Part shown: one piece after another, positions 1-11,130 of the stretch
Layout: each line of letters opens with the position of its first letter
How positions within the stretch are numbered: position 1 is the first letter of the stretch
Assembly (NCBI GenBank): GCA_003313425.1
Contig: NHZP01000025.1
Location: forward strand, 310,001 to 374,000
Length of the DNA: 64,000 bases
DNA from: Pseudopyrenochaeta lycopersici
Taxonomy: Eukaryota; Ascomycota; Dothideomycetes; Pleosporales; Pseudopyrenochaetaceae
Reading direction: 5' to 3'
Program-made: the position numbers and the translations under genes
The notes under the pieces: generated by a model
What the model was told of the DNA's origin: nothing
The model's database searches: none
Seen by the model: only the letters and a program-made list of their open reading frames with translations

Positions 1-22
1 GTCACACACTAGATGGGAAGAG

Positions 23-1132
23 GTGACTTGGCTTATCGCGAGCCTCCGGGACACCATCATGAGGCAAGAAGTGAAGATGGAGGAGATTAGAACCAATCAG
101 GTCGCGCTAGAAAAGCAGAACGAAACGCTGCGAGTCCAGAATGCCATACTGGGTACGAAGGTCGAGGAGCTAATAAGCCAGAACAACGTGCAGAATGACC
201 AGAATGCAACATTGCGAGAAGAAATTACCGCTCTTAGAAGTGAGTTGCAAATGCTTAGAGCAAATCGCTCATCATGGGCTGCAGTAGCAGCTCGTGGAAT
301 AACACCAAACAGATCTCCAACGGCGACTCCTAGTCCGACCCAACCATCAGACCAGCAAAAGCTCCCGGGAATCACCCTTGACCTCTCCGGGCTAGTCAAC
401 ACGCAACTTCAGGTTGCCAACGTTAAAGAAATCAGAGACCGAGTGAGGCAAGCCTTCAACAGCCACGCCAATACTAAAGACATTAATTGGATCGGAATTG
501 CGAAAACGGTAACAGACCCATACAAAGTCAGGATATGTTTGAGAACCCACGAGGAAGCCGCCAAAGCTAAGAAGCATGACGAATGGGTCCAGTCCCACTT
601 CCGCGGAGCCCGGATACAGGGTGAACAATGGTACCCGGTCAAAGTAGATAGGGTTAGTAAGAACAGTATCTGTGATGACTCGCGGATAAACTTCCGCGAT
701 GATGCCTGTGCAAAATTAGGCGCCGAGAACGGAGTGTCCATCAAGAAGATACGCTTCGTGGGCCGTCCGAACCCGGACAAACTCCACTGCTCCATCGCCC
801 TCTACCTCAGCAGCAAGCAGGAAGCGGACGAACTCATACACCGCAAGTATCTAGAGGTCGATGGGGAAGTAACATACACCAAAAAGTATGAACAAGTTGC
901 CAAACCCCGACGCTGTTTCAAATGCCAGAAATTTGGCAACCATGAAGCGCGGAGGTGCCCAGCCAGGGAGCCAACATGCGGGTTATGTGCCAGAGCTGGC
1001 CATGTGGAAAGTGACTGCGCCTCCGAAACCCCAAAATGCGCCAACTGCGCCGGCCCACACAAAGCCAGTGATAGAGGCTGCCCTGAATACAAGAGACTGC
1101 TGGATGAAGCGAACCCTCCCCGACATGTCTAG
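23..1132 (+). CDS. LINE ORF1, gag-like nucleic-acid-binding protein
   Basis: 369 aa. The first ~80 residues form a Gln/Glu-rich heptad-like coiled coil, expected for trimerisation of a LINE ORF1 protein. A middle region resembles the RRM-like gag fold. The C-terminal ~60 residues hold three cysteine-rich zinc knuckles, beginning CFKCQKFGNHEARRC, CGLCARAGHVESDC and CANCAGPHKASDRGC. Such proteins coat the element RNA and help form the ribonucleoprotein. The frame is open from base 23 and the first in-frame ATG fits the family, though a start upstream of the window cannot be excluded. Its stop overlaps the likely ORF2 start in ATGTCTAG (1125-1132), suggesting termination-reinitiation. No internal defect is visible. 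Confidence 0.88.
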   Translation: MTWLIASLRDTIMRQEVKMEEIRTNQVALEKQNETLRVQNAILGTKVEELISQNNVQNDQNATLREEITALRSELQMLRANRSSWAAVAARGITPNRSPTATPSPTQPSDQQKLPGITLDLSGLVNTQLQVANVKEIRDRVRQAFNSHANTKDINWIGIAKTVTDPYKVRICLRTHEEAAKAKKHDEWVQSHFRGARIQGEQWYPVKVDRVSKNSICDDSRINFRDDACAKLGAENGVSIKKIRFVGRPNPDKLHCSIALYLSSKQEADELIHRKYLEVDGEVTYTKKYEQVAKPRRCFKCQKFGNHEARRCPAREPTCGLCARAGHVESDCASETPKCANCAGPHKASDRGCPEYKRLLDEANPPRHV

Positions 1133-4100
1133 AAAGTTCAAAGTACTTCAAGCAAACGTAAGGAAAATGAGCGAAGCGCAACACAGCATCATGAACGATC
1201 ACGACCTCGAAGGCTTCAGCCTACTTCTCATTTCAGAACCATACTTGTTCCATAACCAAGACGGAGAATACAAGACGGCCCCTCAATCCCACCCATACTG
1301 GACACCATTCCTTCCAGAGCACTCTGAAGGGAACCCACGACCTAGAGCCATGCTCTGGGTACACAAAAACATCACTGCACGACCGGTATCGACCGGATCC
1401 ACCGATATAGCGGCACTTCTAATCGAGTTGGAGACTGGACCCCTACTCGCTATTTCAGTCTATGTCCCGATTAAATCGGACCCGGAGGACGACGAACTAA
1501 ACAGCAGGCTCAACATAATTCGGACGACGATCGAGACCGTCCGCCGCAATCATGGTAGACGGGTCGAACTGCTAATCGCTGGGGACTTTAACAGGCACGA
1601 CCAGCTCTGGGGTGGTGATGCGGTGGCAACTTCTCCCCGTCAAGGAGAAGGTGAACCCATCATCCAACTCATGTCCGAATTTGATCTTCAATGTCCACTC
1701 CCTAGGGGAACCGAAACATGGCTCTCCTACAGTGGAGAACACAATTCAACAATTGACTTGATCCTCGTGACCCAGGAACTCGCGTCAGAAGTACAGGGGT
1801 GCACGACGGACATGACGGCACATGGTTCTGACCACATGGCCATCTGCACAGAATTCTCCATTGATCTTGTACACAGGAGAGGACCACCAAGGAAGCTCTG
1901 GAAGAAAGCACAATGGGACTTAATAAGGAAAGGAGTCACTGAAGCGCTAAAGCTTCGGCCACAGCCACAAAACCCCAGTGACGTCGACGAATACTGCCAG
2001 TTCATCACTGAATGCGTGGGGCCAACAATCGAGAAACACGTCCCAGTAGCCAGGCCATCACAATATACGAAGAGATGGTGGACGGAAGACTTGACGGAGC
2101 TTAGGAAAAGCTACACCTACTGGCGTAATAGGGCAAGAGCAGCACGGAGAGCGAACATGGTTGACCCACACCTCCAACACATGACAGAAACCTATCGGAA
2201 GAGATACCACGACGCCATCAGAAATCAAAGGAAGACTCACTGGCAGGACTTTGTTGCTGAATCTCGGAACATCTGGGACATAGCCCGTTACTTGGATCCA
2301 TCACATAGCACTGCCTTTGCAAGGATACCATCTCTTAGGACAGACGTTGGGCTCAGCACATCTAACAGTGACATCGCAAGATGTTTACTAGGAGAGTTCT
2401 TCAAACCTCCAGCGGATATCGTGGAGGACCAGGAGGAAGAGGGATCCGGCGAGACCCTGCCAATGGAACCACTGTCGGAAACCGAAGTGCACAGGGCAAT
2501 ATTCGCGTCCAGTCCATACAAGGCACCAGGACCTGACGACTTTCCAGCCATTGTGTGGCAACAACTGTGGCCAGTCCTCAAACACCACATAGTAGCGTTG
2601 TTCAGAGTATCTCTCGAGACCGCGACACTCCCTAGGACATGGAAGATTGCGAAGATTGTGCCTCTGCGGAAGCCAAACAAATCGGACTATACGGTAGCAA
2701 AGGCATACCGACCTATCTCCCTCCTCGCTACCTTGGGGAAGAACCTAGAAGCAGTGGTAGCAGAAAGATTGTCGTTCCTAGCGGAGACGCATCGTCTGCT
2801 TCCGAAGAGCCATTTTGGGGCAAGAAAAGGAAGATCGACAGCTCAAGCCTTGACTATTCTCCAAGAAAGCGTCTTCCAAGCCTGGAGAGACAGAAGAGTT
2901 CTGAGCTTGGTTAGTTTCGATGTAAAGGGCGCCTACAATTGCGTTGATGTTACTGTGCTTGCTAGAAGACTACAGGACAGGAGAATCCCTGGCCGATTAG
3001 TGGACTGGATCGTCAACTTCTGCAGCCAACGAAAAGCGTCAGTGGTAGTGAATGGCGATACTACGGAGATAATGGACCTCCCGCAGGCAGGGCTACCCCA
3101 GGGAGTTGAAAATGTGATTCTTCAAGTGTGTAGATTGACCTATGGGCTTGTGTGTACTTATATACATGTAGACTGTCCCCGTCTACATAGGCAGACAAGC
3201 CACAGACTCCATCGTGGCGTATTTGCCTATAGGCATATACGCCACCTCGTCACGTGCTGTTCAGAAACAACTCAGGGATCCCCGCTATCTCCCATCTTGT
3301 TCCTTTACTTCAATGCGGGCTTGGTCTCATCCAAGATAAACCGCAATAAAGGGGCAATAGCTTTTGTAGACGACTACACTGCTTGGGTCACTGGGGCGTC
3401 AGCAGAGGAAAACACCTCTTTGCTACAAGAAACAGTAGTAGCAAAAGCAGAGCAATGGGCGCGGAAGAGCGGTGCCTCATTTGAAGCTGATAAAACGGCC
3501 TTCATCCACTTCACACGCAGGAACAATGCAACATCAAACCGGCCGATCGTCGTCAATGGAGAAGCAATCCATCCACAATCGGAGGTCAAAATCCTTGGGG
3601 TGGTCTTCGATCAGAAACTTCGGTTTCACCAACATGCGGCCAGAGCCACCAAGAGAGGTGTGAGGGCAGCTCTAGCTCTGAAGCGCATGAAAGGGATGAC
3701 GGTAGGAGCAGCTAGGCAACTGTTCACCGCAACAGTGACACCCACGGTCGACTATGCGTCCCCGATATGGTCTATGAGTCTGACAAGTCGGACCATCAGG
3801 ATGCTAAACCAGATCCAGCGGATTGGAACGCAAGCGATAATAGGAGCCTTTCGTACCGTGGCGCTAACCAGGGCCGAAGTGGAAGCGGATATCGAACAAC
3901 TCGAGACGCGCCTGTGCAGACAGAAATACAACTTCTACGTCAAGTGCCACACCCTCCCGGCAAATCATCCGTGGTGGAAGATACGCAAGGGTATAGACAC
4001 GAAGAACAAGCGCTTTCCTTCACCGCTCCAGCAAGTGGCAGCGAAACTGGAGTCAGTTAATCTTATTGGGCTGGAGAGGATTGATCCGTTCTGCATACCC

Positions 4101-5128
4101 CCGTGGCAACAAGGATTAAAAGCCAACATCCTTAGTAGAGAAGAAGCAAAGAAGTGGGCAGACGAATCTGAAGATTTAAAAATCTTTGTGGATGCCTCAT
4201 TCCGAGGGAACAACGCCGGAGTCGGCGTCTACCATTCGGCCAGAAGACGGGACAATACAGTTGCAGAACACGGTGAGGCTATCAGAGTCGGGCAAAACGA
4301 CGGATACACAGCGAGCCACGTCGAGCTCATAGCAATTCAAGCCGCACTCGAACTCATCTCAGCCATTTGGTCTCCCGACATGATTGCCCGATTCAGAGAC
4401 AGGGCCAGAGATCTCACCTATGTGATAGTAAGCGACAGTCAGACAGCCATTAGAGCAGTGGAGCGACCTTCTCGCCAGAGTGGTCAAGCCGTGATTCGGC
4501 TGATCGTGAACACCGTACTAGACTTAAGAGGACGAGGAGGGCCAGATGTTCGTGTCCAATGGGTTCCCGCACACGCGAAAATCAAAGGAAGTGAGAAAGC
4601 AGATGACCTAGCAAAGAAAGCGACAAGTGAAGACCTGCCGCCGATATCCGGACTCACACTACCGTCGGCGCTGAAAAGGACTCACGCCCTCTTACCAAGG
4701 ACAAAACTGGATAAGCTGGTACCCCTAGACGCAGCACTACCTGGCCGACACACGCGAATCATGTACGACACCTCACATATAAGAAAGCAGCGATACTGTG
4801 CCAACTACGTACTGGAAAGAGTCGGCTCAAGAGTTACCTTGCGAAAATAGGCGCCACGAATTCAGACTTATGCGAGTGTGAAAGACAGACCCCAGAAACT
4901 GTTCGCCACTTCCTCTTCGAATGTTCACGATGGGACGAGCTCCGTCCGGCACTACGGAAAGTCGCAGGTAACAGGTGGGGCGACCTGTGCTTCTTCTTAG
5001 GAGGACGGTCGGAACAACGGCTACCCTCGGGCGAACCACTGGATGGAAAGGCGGAGTCTTGGAAACCTAACCTCAATGTGCTCAACAGGACTGTCGAGTT
5101 TGTTATTGCCATTGGACATCTAGGGTGA
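1125..5128 (+). pseudogene. LINE ORF2: endonuclease / reverse transcriptase / RNase H, damaged
   Basis: Read from ATG 1125 the frame runs to a stop at 4850. In order it shows an EEP endonuclease (AGDFNRHDQLWGGD, GSDHMAI), a reverse transcriptase (YRPISLLATLGKNLEA, HFGARKGRSTAQA, SFDVKGAYN, the FVDDYTAW catalytic Asp pair) and RNase H (IFVDASFRGNNAGVGVY, SHVELIAIQAAL, VSDSQTAI, WVPAHAKIKGSEKADDLA). Two defects are visible. First, the conserved GLPQG/SPLSP motif of the RT is split by 58 extra codons (3105-3278). Second, a one-base loss near 4770-4773 shifts the frame; the other frame then continues to the TGA at 5126-5128 and carries the usual C-terminal zinc-binding block (CECERQTPETVRHFLFEC). 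Without repair this copy should be inactive. Confidence 0.88.
3105..3278 (+). repeat. 174-bp in-frame insert splitting the RT motif, palindromic, flanked by CAGGGA
   Basis: CAGGGA occurs at 3099-3104 and again at 3273-3278, so the insert looks like a 168-bp unit plus a 6-bp target duplication. Its ends begin AGTTG and finish CAACT, weak terminal inverted repeats. Inside is a 32-bp near-perfect palindrome (3214-3245, one mismatched pair) and a second hairpin (ATGTAGAC ... GTCTACAT). It adds exactly 58 codons without a stop. It could be a very short MITE. A GT-AG intron (3105-3275) would also leave the frame open, but the donor GTTGAA is poor and I see no clear branch site. Confidence 0.6.
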
Positions 5129-5434
5129 ACGCGATACTGTAGGACCCTCCAGGCCACAGGTTATATCCTCGCGGACTCGAAGTTGGCCAGCCGGTAATGA
5201 GAAGGTCGACGGTCGGGAAACGGCTCTCGGATACGAAGGACGGTGGGGACAAGAGTAAGGCAGGTCCTGGTCGGTATAACTACAAGGAGTAGAGAGGTCA
5301 GAGTCGAGAGGGACGAAGCTGCTTTGGGCTTGGAATGAAGCGTGGGCGTACCGAGGTCTAAGCGATTAGGTCAGATGGGATAGTCAGCCCATGGGCCTTC
5401 TGGGCACCCTGTGGCGTAAGAATCAATCAATCAG

Positions 5435-5808
5435 TCTTCAAGCATTCTGGTCAATCGCAACGAATCCTTTTATGTGGAGCCTTCGGCTAGATGACAGGTC
5501 ATCATAAATAGCTTATGCGAAAAAGGGCAAGGGGCGGTGGCTGACCGTGGCTGCTTTGACGTTCTCCAATAAGGAGTATACACTCCATTAGAAGAGGCAT
5601 ACCTGCTTGACTGTTAAAAAAAAAGCCTTACGGAGGTCCTCTGTTGGCCAATGAATGTTGTGAACGGGCAGGGTTCCTCGCCGAGCGGGCTTGGGGTGAC
5701 TTGCAGTCGCTGGCACTGGGGGCCCAGCTGCAACAACTTCCGAGGCCGGAAGAAGGAGCGAGTGCAACACCATTTGCAACGTGTTCAGCTTTTTGCGACT
5801 ACTGCGCA
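5435..5808. other. Intergenic, nothing recognised
   Basis: Sequence between the LINE tail and the ligase-like fragment. Short open frames here look like chance and no domain, repeat or RNA gene is recognised. Confidence 0.5.
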
Positions 5809-6114
5809 TTATTCGTGCGCAGGGTGAGCAAAGTCGCGCCCAGACGCAAAGTCGGCACCGTCTCTAGTCCTCCAACTTTGTAATTGCTTTAAACGTGTCT
5901 CATCGAGCCCTTGAGCTTGCTTGATGATTAATTTGAGGCAATTTTCCCGCAGAACGAAGACACGGTCCGCCCTCCGATCTGGAAATAGACATGATAAGAA
6001 GGCAACGGCTCCTTGTCGTTCTCGCGGAATGATTTCATCATGCTTGTTGAACCAGGAAACAACTATTTCGGGGCTGGGACCCAGGGTATTATGCGTTCTT
6101 GATGGGCAGACCAT
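5809..6114 (-). pseudogene. Fragment resembling the N-terminal region of fungal ATP-dependent DNA ligases
   Basis: About 100 residues read SPEIVVSWFNKHDEIIP, AVAFLSCLFPDRRADRVF and ETRLKQLQSWRTRDGADFAS. This pattern resembles the N-terminal segment of DNA ligase IV-like proteins of filamentous fungi, as I recall it: a folded DNA-binding region ahead of the nucleotidyltransferase domain. There is no catalytic lysine motif and no ligase core downstream, and the frame upstream belongs to a different protein, so this is a relic rather than a gene. Identification is from memory of the family pattern and is only moderately sure. Confidence 0.45.
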
Positions 6115-6322
6115 CCCGACACGCTGACGAGCATGGCTCTGGAACGATCACAGTGAGCGGATTTACCCTTCCATAAGATCCGCAAGCACGTGCCACGATC
6201 CGGCCGATGTGGCTGGTATACATCTTGAGAGTACCGTTGTGATATGCAGAGGTTATGGTGTACACGTTGTTGTAAACTGGATCGCCCTGTCCGTATGACT
6301 GCCAAGCTTGCCGTTTGGCCAC
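6089..6322 (-). pseudogene. Remnant of an unnamed conserved fungal protein
   Basis: The segment GDPVYNNVYTITSAYHNGT followed by LKMYTSH resembles a family of uncharacterised Pezizomycotina proteins. Only this block is recognisable; the rest of the protein is missing and the frame dies just before the ligase-like fragment on the same strand. Two unrelated fragments side by side suggest a junk zone built by rearrangement. No function is proposed. Confidence 0.35.
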
Positions 6323-6898
6323 CGCGGTTGATCACATAAACCCTCTCGGCTGATTTTCAAAGGCAGAGAAGTTGCTCGGTGGTATTGAAGCTGAATTTTC
6401 TCGTAGATCGAACTCGCTCATGCTCGAGTGGTCATGCTCAAGGCCACGCAGCAGAAGAGGAACCGTTTGCGAGCTTAATGCAGGTGGAGACAAAATTTGT
6501 GCGGTTGGCGATTGATGTGACGCTCGATTTTTGGGCGTTCCGCTTGTCTGATTTTCTGCCCACGTTATAATCGGCCTGTCGATGCAACGTTTTTCTGACC
6601 GTTTCATATTGTTATATGGAAATTTGCCCGTAGTCTGCATAAAAAGAATCGGTACGCTTGAACATTCTCCTTCCCAAATATTGCGCGCTGGGTCTTCCTT
6701 CTCGTCCAGCATTCGAAAAATTTGTGGCGCACTGAAGGCATTCTGCCTTTTACTGAATCTGCTGTTAGTGGCTTTCTTTTTAAGTAGCTTCGCTAGGCCC
6801 AGTGCGAACGAAAGCAATGGACAACTGGTATTGACAATACACGCACTTAAATAAACATTTCCAAATTTCCCTCTTCCCGGTTGAAAGTGGTCACGTGA
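6323..6898. other. Intergenic, nothing recognised
   Basis: A 161-codon open frame on the minus strand (6332-6817) has low-complexity, unconserved-looking composition and is not supported as a gene. It lies just downstream of the membrane-protein gene. Confidence 0.45.
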
Positions 6899-9157
6899 TC
6901 AGGGACTGGGAATCGGATTGTTATCAATCACCTCCTCTACCTCCCCTGGGCTCCTAGCCCTCTTAACCTCCACTCTTGGACTAGTCTCCCTCGCCCTCCC
7001 ATCCCATGATCGTTGTATATTCTCCGTTTCCATGTCATCCGCCTCCCTTCCCCGAGTCTCACAATTATCCGCCCCACCCCATCGACTCTTCAAACTCTGC
7101 CCCGTCAACGAGAACAGATGCCCAAACTCCCCCAGTGTCGGAACCTCCTTCTCCCTCCCATTCCACGGCCCAATGCCGCGCCCTTCGGCCGCGATCCTCT
7201 GCAACTGAAACGCCCCCATCTCAATCCAATCCAATCGTCTATGCAACCCCTTACCGGTCCTCCGCTGGACACATCCCACGATCTTGGGGAGACTTATGTT
7301 TGTTACAACAAACAGCAGCGACAGCGCAACCGTAAGAAAGAACCCCAGCGCCGAAAAGGACGTATGTGCCTGACTCCTCACCTTAACCTTATCACAAAGC
7401 AACCTATGCTCCTTATCCCCTGGTGGAACAATGTGATTGAGCAAATCGATCCCAGACCCAGTATCGAAGTCTGTGGGCCGGGCATACATCTGCGCCATCA
7501 GCTGCATTCCCGCGAGACTTGTGTTCATCAAGTTTGCAACCTCGATCTGCCATTGCCTGTCGGGCAGCGCGGCCGACACGCCAAACAAGGCGCCCGATGC
7601 CCAGAGGTAGCTGTTCGCGACGAGGTTCTCCTGACCGATGAGGCTGAGCTGGTTGTAGAGGCGCATGATGCGTATCGTCTGCCACATGAAGTTGAATACG
7701 GCTTTCTGGGTCGGATTAAGCGCGGGCGAGTTCTTTGGGTCCAGGATTATGCCCAAAATCCCGGTTAGCGGCGAACAGTACCTCGCGTCGTGGGTACAGA
7801 GTTGATACCGCTCTTGACAGCCGAGGAAGGAGATGGGATTGGTCGACATGCAGAAGGAGCCGAAGAGGGTATCGTTGGCGCAGATATTGGAGTTGAACCA
7901 GGGGTCTTGGATTGCGTTGCGGTAGCGCACGCGGTTTACGAGGGAGATCACCGTGAGGTCGGCGGTTAGGGATTCGAGTTCAGGGATTGGGTCGAATTCA
8001 AGTTCAGTGGAGTTGCTGTTGAAAGTTGAGCTGAGGAAGCTGGAGACTTGGTTAGACGTGTGATATAGGTATATGGAGGACATCCTTCGCACCGGGTGTA
8101 AAGTGCTACTTACGCAATGCCGTATGGTGTCTCCCCCCTTGCGGAAAGCAAGCTGTCCATAGAGAAGGTGAGGTGCGGCTCAAGATTGTCAGGATCGCGG
8201 TGACGTCCAAACTCGTACGCGATAAACTCGGCGAAGGGGCTGCCGGTGAGTTCTAAAGTCTGCTCTTCCGAGACGTTGAACCACCCGTCCGTATACCTCT
8301 CACCAGCTAGAGGCACACAAGTGAGCACTTTTTTAACAGACACCCTGTCTCTAGGCCGTGTATTGATGCCCAAGTGAACGTCGGAATGCACGAAGCCAGT
8401 ATCCAGCTCGAGAGCCATTCCATTACAGATCCTTTCCTGGAACGGGCAGGGGACTAATTTCGATGTCATCTGGATAGTTGGGCGAACCAACATATCACAG
8501 ACAGTGGAGTTTTCCACATAGCCATGGTTGTAGCAGATCTGTGAGTAGCTAGCTGCTCTTCGATATGTGTTCCGTCCCCACAACAAGAGTGCGTTAGCTC
8601 TCTCAAAGGTCTTTTGGTCCGTAAAATTACTGTACTGCGAGATTTCTTCCAGAAATCCGCAGGATTGGGTCGCTACTCGGACCTCATCGTTGCGGACAAG
8701 GACTGTCGGCGTGATAAGAACTGCTATCCAGATGCCGAACATGTGCACGATGGCGATGAAAATCAGAGGGAGAGCACGCCTGTATGTGTCTAGTCGATTC
8801 TTTTCGTGGCCGTACCCGACCTTGAAAAGGTCCAATATTAGCTGGAATTCGCTTTCTATATTCCGTAAGATGAGCTGGAGCTGGTGATACACGTCATCTT
8901 GCGACCGTGGAGACGCGTTGATCTGATGTATCAGATAGCGAACAATTCCCCACGTAGCACCGCCGGCAAATTTTATGCACAAGGTAATGAATGCGACTAA
9001 AATTAGGCCATATCTATTAGGAAGTGTGAAAGTTGAGCCAAGAATGGCTCCCTTGTCTATACAGGTCAGCAGGAATTGTATATAGAGTCACTGGCGCAAA
9101 CTGACTCCAATTAATCCAGAATCCGCAAGTTACTGTCTCGCAGCCCTCTAAAGTCAT
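6899..9157 (-). CDS. Multi-pass membrane protein of a fungal-specific family, three exons, 711 aa
   Basis: Exons 9157-9106, 9056-8114 and 8039-6899 join in frame. Intron 1 (9057-9105) has an unusual GTCAGT donor, a GCTGAC branch and a TATAG acceptor; intron 2 (8040-8113) has GTAAGT, CTAAC and CAG. The protein starts MTLEGCETVTCGFWINW, then GAILGSTFTLPNRYGLILVA leads into a first membrane segment (through FAGGATWGIV). A second lies near ALPLIFIAIVHMFGIWIAVL, and a third near FSALGFFLTVALSLLFVV about 170 residues before the end. The ~400-residue loop between the second and third has many Cys (CQERYQLCTHDARYC) and possible N-glycosylation sites, so it is probably extracytoplasmic. The tail is charged. 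Function unknown; the family is recurrent in Pezizomycotina. A near-identical 5' half lies at 63604-64000, divergent from a HET gene. Confidence 0.8.
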
Positions 9158-9818
9158 CTTCAATAAGGCGTGCTGATCTCGCTGATTGACTAGCACCGCT
9201 CTCCCCTAAGTATATTGTTAAGATACCATGAGCCTCCTAGGTCGTGCCGTACAGATCTAGTTAAGGCAGGTAGCTATCCGGATATCGAATATAGGGTGGG
9301 CAACGCTATGTACGGCCCGGATACGTGCTAGAAATCGCATGAGCGAGAGCTTTGAGGGCTACCTTACTCTACAGGACCTGTATGTGGAACCGAAATTCTC
9401 TGACAGTTCAATTCTGCCCAGGCTAAGAATATGTGAGCAAGGAACCTGGGGTCTTATGAATGATTGAGTAACCTCATTCAGCTTGGGGCTGGTGACCACG
9501 GATTATGCCGCGTCCGACCAATCCGGACCATGGTTTTGGCGAGAGCGTCGCCAGCCGCACGCCATCGGCGGTGGCAATGCCCGCCAGCTGAGCTTTGAGA
9601 AACTCGCCACCCACCTAATTCTTAAATCGGAAGACGATCAGTTACAGGTTATGATGTCTGCACACTATTTTTTACTGTTAGGATCATTTATAGCTGCATG
9701 ACGACCTTGGAAAGACCAAAATAGCAGACATACATGGCAAGGCTATGTGTCGCCAAGTTGGTGGGTTAATTAGGTGGTTTTTGCCTTTGTAGACGTGACG
9801 GTGCTGGCTCCAAAAGTG
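8761..9818 (-). repeat. Left arm of a ~1.06-kb inverted duplication
   Basis: Reads as the reverse complement of 62937-64000 with scattered substitutions and small indels. The arm covers the first two exons of the membrane-protein gene (exon 2 only in part), the whole divergent intergenic region and the first few codons homologous to the HET gene (TTTTTGCCTTTGTAGACGTG at ~9777-9796). Here the HET homology stops at about 9818, so this copy kept only one gene of the pair. The right arm is cut by the window end, so the true repeat may be longer. Confidence 0.9.
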
Positions 9819-9924
9819 CTGATGTTGATCTATCACGTGACCTTGAACGCTACTGAACATGCTTTCTATCAATAACGTATTGCACAAACGACCGCTCCAC
9901 CCGCTTAACATTTACATCTAACTT

Positions 9925-10508
9925 AGCTTTGCTTGTAACACATTCCATATTTGCCGATGTGCTGAGGTCGCACGGCGCATATGAACCCGCTGCGTGAGAG
10001 GTAACGTACGCTCGTCCACGTCGAGGTCGATGGAAATGCGACGGCAACTTTATCACCGGCGAAGGATACAATCTGTCCTTGAAACAACTTAGTCCTTGAT
10101 AGCTGCAATAAAGGGGAGCTTACAAGAATATCTTGACTTGGCGGCAACCAGGGCTGACCAGTCTTGTCTCTAGAGATGATTACGTTGAAGCGGCCATTGC
10201 GATGGGCAAGAAAATAAATATGTTAGCCAACACGGTTAGCTCCTCACGTGCTCTGTTATATAAGCATCCACAGGGTATATAGTTCCCTTGTGTCTCATTT
10301 GATAGGAATCAACCTAGTTCCTCCTGCCTGCTGCCCGCCAACAAAATATGTGTGATATTCTAAGCATAACTTCGTCAACTTTTCGTAGAGGGTTTTAATA
10401 GCTTCTAATAGCTATTGTTTAAAGCTCTTCTTGCTTTGGCGCATGCTGGTAGCTGCGATTGCTGTTGAGAGGCCATCACCGTGCTACCGAAGATTGGGCC
10501 AGTATATT
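9925..10508 (-). repeat. Dispersed non-coding repeat, inverted copy of 19781-20245
   Basis: Long stretches match the reverse complement of 19781-20245, for example GATGGGCAAGAAAATAAATA near 10202 and GATTGGGCCAGTATATTCAA near 10491. This copy holds about 120 extra bases (roughly 10230-10360) that the other lacks. No convincing coding frame, TIR or LTR is seen, so the class is unknown. Confidence 0.75.
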
Positions 10509-10639
10509 CAAACTAGTCATGCAACCAAACCCTGGACCAAATTCGTACCCAGAAGCAGGTTGCATTACGCGTGCAGTGCAGGTTTGGATCTGGGGCTCCT
10601 GTTTTGGAGCCCTTGTAACGGTTCCCAATTTTGAGTGCT

Positions 10640-10745
10640 GGTGACGATGGTGAGCGGTGTCCATAGTGAGTGCTGAGTAGCGGATGCTGAGTGGTGAGCG
10701 TTGACTGGTGGTGCTGAGTGGTGTCAATGGTGAGTGGTGTGCATA
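10640..10745 (+). repeat. Degenerate GAGTGGTG-type tandem repeat
   Basis: A G/T-rich tract built of imperfect units such as GCTGAGTGG, GTGAGTGGTG and GTGAGCGGTG. The core GCTGAGTGG recurs in cleaner form at 11131-11204 and inverted at 20851-20902. Between this tract and 11131 I recognise nothing else. Confidence 0.65.
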
Positions 10746-11130
10746 GTGACGTAACCAGTGCTGTGCCGGACGAATCCTTGGGAGAGGATGTGTACTTGGA
10801 TTTCATCCTCTGACACGCTTCAAACTTATCGACGCAAAGTCAACACGTTACAAAAGACTCTTAATGATCAGAATTTGCTTATTTTGACGATAGCAATCGA
10901 ACGCAGCAGTTGAAATTAAAGAATTTCAATCCAACGCAACGCTTGATCCACTATCTAACTATGCGTCTATTTCTCAAGCGCTGCATCAATCTTCCAAGTG
11001 AACTTGCCCTACCAGCTTACGTTGTTCACAAGCTCGTCGCGCACCCACCAATCATCCACATGCCAGGAGCCACAACACTTGGAACTCGCTTCAGTATACG
11101 GCCGGTGTTAAGTGCTCTGGTGTGTTGTGT

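Larger units (their letters stand above)
1..5434 (+). mobile_element. Tad-like LINE retrotransposon (5' end possibly outside window)
   Basis: Two overlapping reading frames give the order expected of a Tad1-clade non-LTR retrotransposon: a gag-like zinc-knuckle protein, then endonuclease, reverse transcriptase and RNase H. No LTRs are seen. After the ORF2 coding region comes about 300 bp of untranslated sequence ending in short AATC repeats near 5421-5434, a typical LINE-type simple-repeat tail. The 5' untranslated region starts at or before base 1, so full length is unknown. The copy is damaged: an insert lies inside the RT core (3105-3278) and a one-base frameshift near 4770 separates the C-terminal zinc motif. 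Confidence 0.9.

Noticed and set aside
3105..3275. The RT insert as an ordinary spliceosomal intron
   Set aside because: Donor GTTGAA is poor, no clear branch point is seen, and the flanking CAGGGA duplication plus palindromes fit a mobile insert better. Kept only as an alternative.
6332..6817. 161-codon minus-strand open frame
   Set aside because: Composition is biased, no domain is visible and overlapping frames are equally open; probably chance.
7013..7768. 251-codon plus-strand frame
   Set aside because: It is the antisense shadow of exon 3 of the membrane-protein gene, which has membrane segments and consistent splicing.
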